64,000 nucleotides of DNA from Mycobacterium sp. Aquia_216 (lineage in GTDB: Bacteria > Actinomycetota > Actinomycetes > Mycobacteriales > Mycobacteriaceae), in the NCBI RefSeq assembly GCF_026723865.1, contig NZ_CP113529.1, positions 1,116,001 through 1,180,000 of the forward strand, in the 5' to 3' direction. This document shows, in pieces, positions 63,122 through 64,000 of this stretch. The notes beneath the pieces are model-generated. The model saw only the letters and a list, made by a program, of their open reading frames with translations, did not search any database and had not been told where the DNA came from. Position 1 is the stretch's first letter. Every line of letters starts with the position of its first letter. The position numbers and the translations under genes are program-made.

Positions 63122-64000
63122 GTGCGCACCGGAGAGATCAAGGGTGAGATCAAGGCCCTGACGGGACTCCGCATCATCGCCGCGGTGTGGGTGGTGCTGT
63201 TCCATTTCCGGCCGATGCTGAGTGACATCTCCCCCGATTTCCGGGAGAACCTCGCACCGGTGCTCAACTGTGGCGCTCAAGGCGTCGACTTGTTCTTCAT
63301 CCTCAGCGGGTTCGTGCTGACCTGGAACTACCTCGACCGCATGGGCCGGTCCTGGTCGACGCGCGAGACCCTGCACTTCCTGTGGCTGCGGCTGGCCCGG
63401 GTGTGGCCCGTTTACCTGGTCACCATGCACCTGGCCGCACTGCTGGTGATCCTATCGCTGCACGTCGGTCACGTGCCGCTGCCCGAGGGCAGTTCACTCA
63501 CGGCGATCAGCTACGTGCGTCAGGTCCTGCTCGTGCAGCTGTGGTTCGAGCCGTTCTTCGACGGCACCAGCTGGGATGGGCCGGCCTGGTCGATCAGCGC
63601 CGAGTGGCTGGCCTACCTGCTGTTCGGCCTGTTTGCGCTGGTGATCTTCCGGATGAGGCTGGCCACCCGCGCGCGGACGCTGATGTGGCTGGCCGTGGTG
63701 GCCTCGCTGCCGCCGGTGGTCATGCTGTTGGCCAGTGGTCACTTTTACACGCCGTGGAGCTGGCTGCCGCGGATCGTGACCCAGTTCGCCGCGGGGGCGC
63801 TGGCGTGTGCTGCCGTGCGCCGTTTGCGGCTCAGCGACCGTGGTCGCCACATCGCCGGATACCTCTCCCTGCTTCTCCTGGCTGCCGTGGTGGGAGTCCT
63901 CTACTGGTTCAACGCGCACCCGATCTCCGGAGTCGTGGAAAACGACAGCGGCGGGGTGGTCGATGCGCTGTTCGTACCGCTGGTCATCACGCTGGCGGTC
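63122..64000 (+). CDS. Acyltransferase 3 family membrane protein, 5' part
   Basis: 293 codons present, running off the right edge. It begins MRTGEIKGEIKALTGLRIIA (GTG 63122), with the family start GLRIIAAVWVVLFHFRP carrying the catalytic His, then GVDLFFILSGFVLTWNYL and DGPAWSISAEWLAYLLFGL. Several membrane helices follow. Such enzymes O-acylate surface glycans or lipids. It matches Rv0517. A small hairpin GGGCGA-AA-TCGCCC lies at 63050-63063 upstream. Confidence 0.92.
   Translation, partial: MRTGEIKGEIKALTGLRIIAAVWVVLFHFRPMLSDISPDFRENLAPVLNCGAQGVDLFFILSGFVLTWNYLDRMGRSWSTRETLHFLWLRLARVWPVYLVTMHLAALLVILSLHVGHVPLPEGSSLTAISYVRQVLLVQLWFEPFFDGTSWDGPAWSISAEWLAYLLFGLFALVIFRMRLATRARTLMWLAVVASLPPVVMLLASGHFYTPWSWLPRIVTQFAAGALACAAVRRLRLSDRGRHIAGYLSLLLLAAVVGVLYWFNAHPISGVVENDSGGVVDALFVPLVITLAV

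Overview
This window comes from a chromosome of the genus Mycobacterium, most likely a slow grower outside the M. tuberculosis complex. The evidence is GC-rich sequence, many GTG/TTG starts, mycolic-acid cyclopropane synthases (pcaA, umaA, a cmaA2-like gene), hbhA, mshA (mycothiol), senX3-regX3, PPE genes and EsxE/EsxF-type WXG100 genes. Gene order follows M. tuberculosis H37Rv from about Rv0447c to Rv0517. Rv numbers given here are positional orthologue assignments made by recalling that genome and its proteins, not by a search. No rRNA, tRNA, CRISPR array or insertion sequence was seen.

Layout. 1-2667 (minus): ufaA1, a DUF1365 gene and an FAD oxidoreductase, a lipid-modification operon. 2725-5381: a rearranged patch with a DipZ-like thiol-disulfide membrane protein, a broken MmpL C-terminus and a small cysteine protein, where H37Rv has mmpS4/mmpL4. 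5382-9190 (minus): the secreted siderophore-export factor Rv0455c, echA2, a membrane protein and a prolyl oligopeptidase. 9259-13913 (plus): aldehyde dehydrogenase, DUF779, membrane proteins and lpdC. 13918-19496: the acetate/fatty-acid carbon block, with ramB divergent from an acyl-ACP thioesterase, then icl1 with a RamB-type box, then fadB2. 19605-22292: umaA, pcaA and a TetR regulator. 22411-26665: DUF445, XRE regulator, hbhA, two small proteins, deoC. 26678-32311: DUF2993 protein, nitrilase-family amidohydrolase, DUF2505, murB, L,D-transpeptidase lprQ and an SDR. 32488-38608: ROK regulator, mshA, YbjN-like gene, gpm1, senX3-regX3.

38609-42709 is the main accessory island. It holds one intact PPE gene with a beta-solenoid-like C-terminal region, two short PPE relics, a PPE reading frame lacking its N-terminus, and a decayed fragment of a regX3-like response regulator. 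This replaces Rv0492c-Rv0494.

42710-53832 returns to synteny: Rv0495c, ppx1, membrane protein, TIM-barrel protein, thioesterase, proC, excisionase-like HTH, ribosomal protein bS22, galE2, acyltransferase, then on the minus strand a divergent cmaA2-like gene, a HadA-like dehydratase and serB1. 53833-55801 replaces mmpS2/mmpL2 with a CDP-diacylglycerol pyrophosphatase gene and an orphan esxF-esxE-like pair. 55907-61564 holds a glutaredoxin-like gene and the haem operon hemA-hemC-hemD-hemB, with a MIRU-like 57-bp tandem repeat inserted exactly at the hemD/hemB junction. The end carries a DUF3093 protein, a small membrane protein, a STAS anti-anti-sigma protein and a partial acyltransferase-3 gene.

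Functional themes are cell-envelope lipids (ufaA1, umaA, pcaA, cmaA2, acyltransferases), peptidoglycan (murB, lprQ), C2/fatty-acid carbon use (ramB, icl1, fadB2, echA2), phosphate sensing and polyphosphate (senX3-regX3, ppx1), redox (lpdC, mshA, dipZ-like) and tetrapyrrole synthesis.
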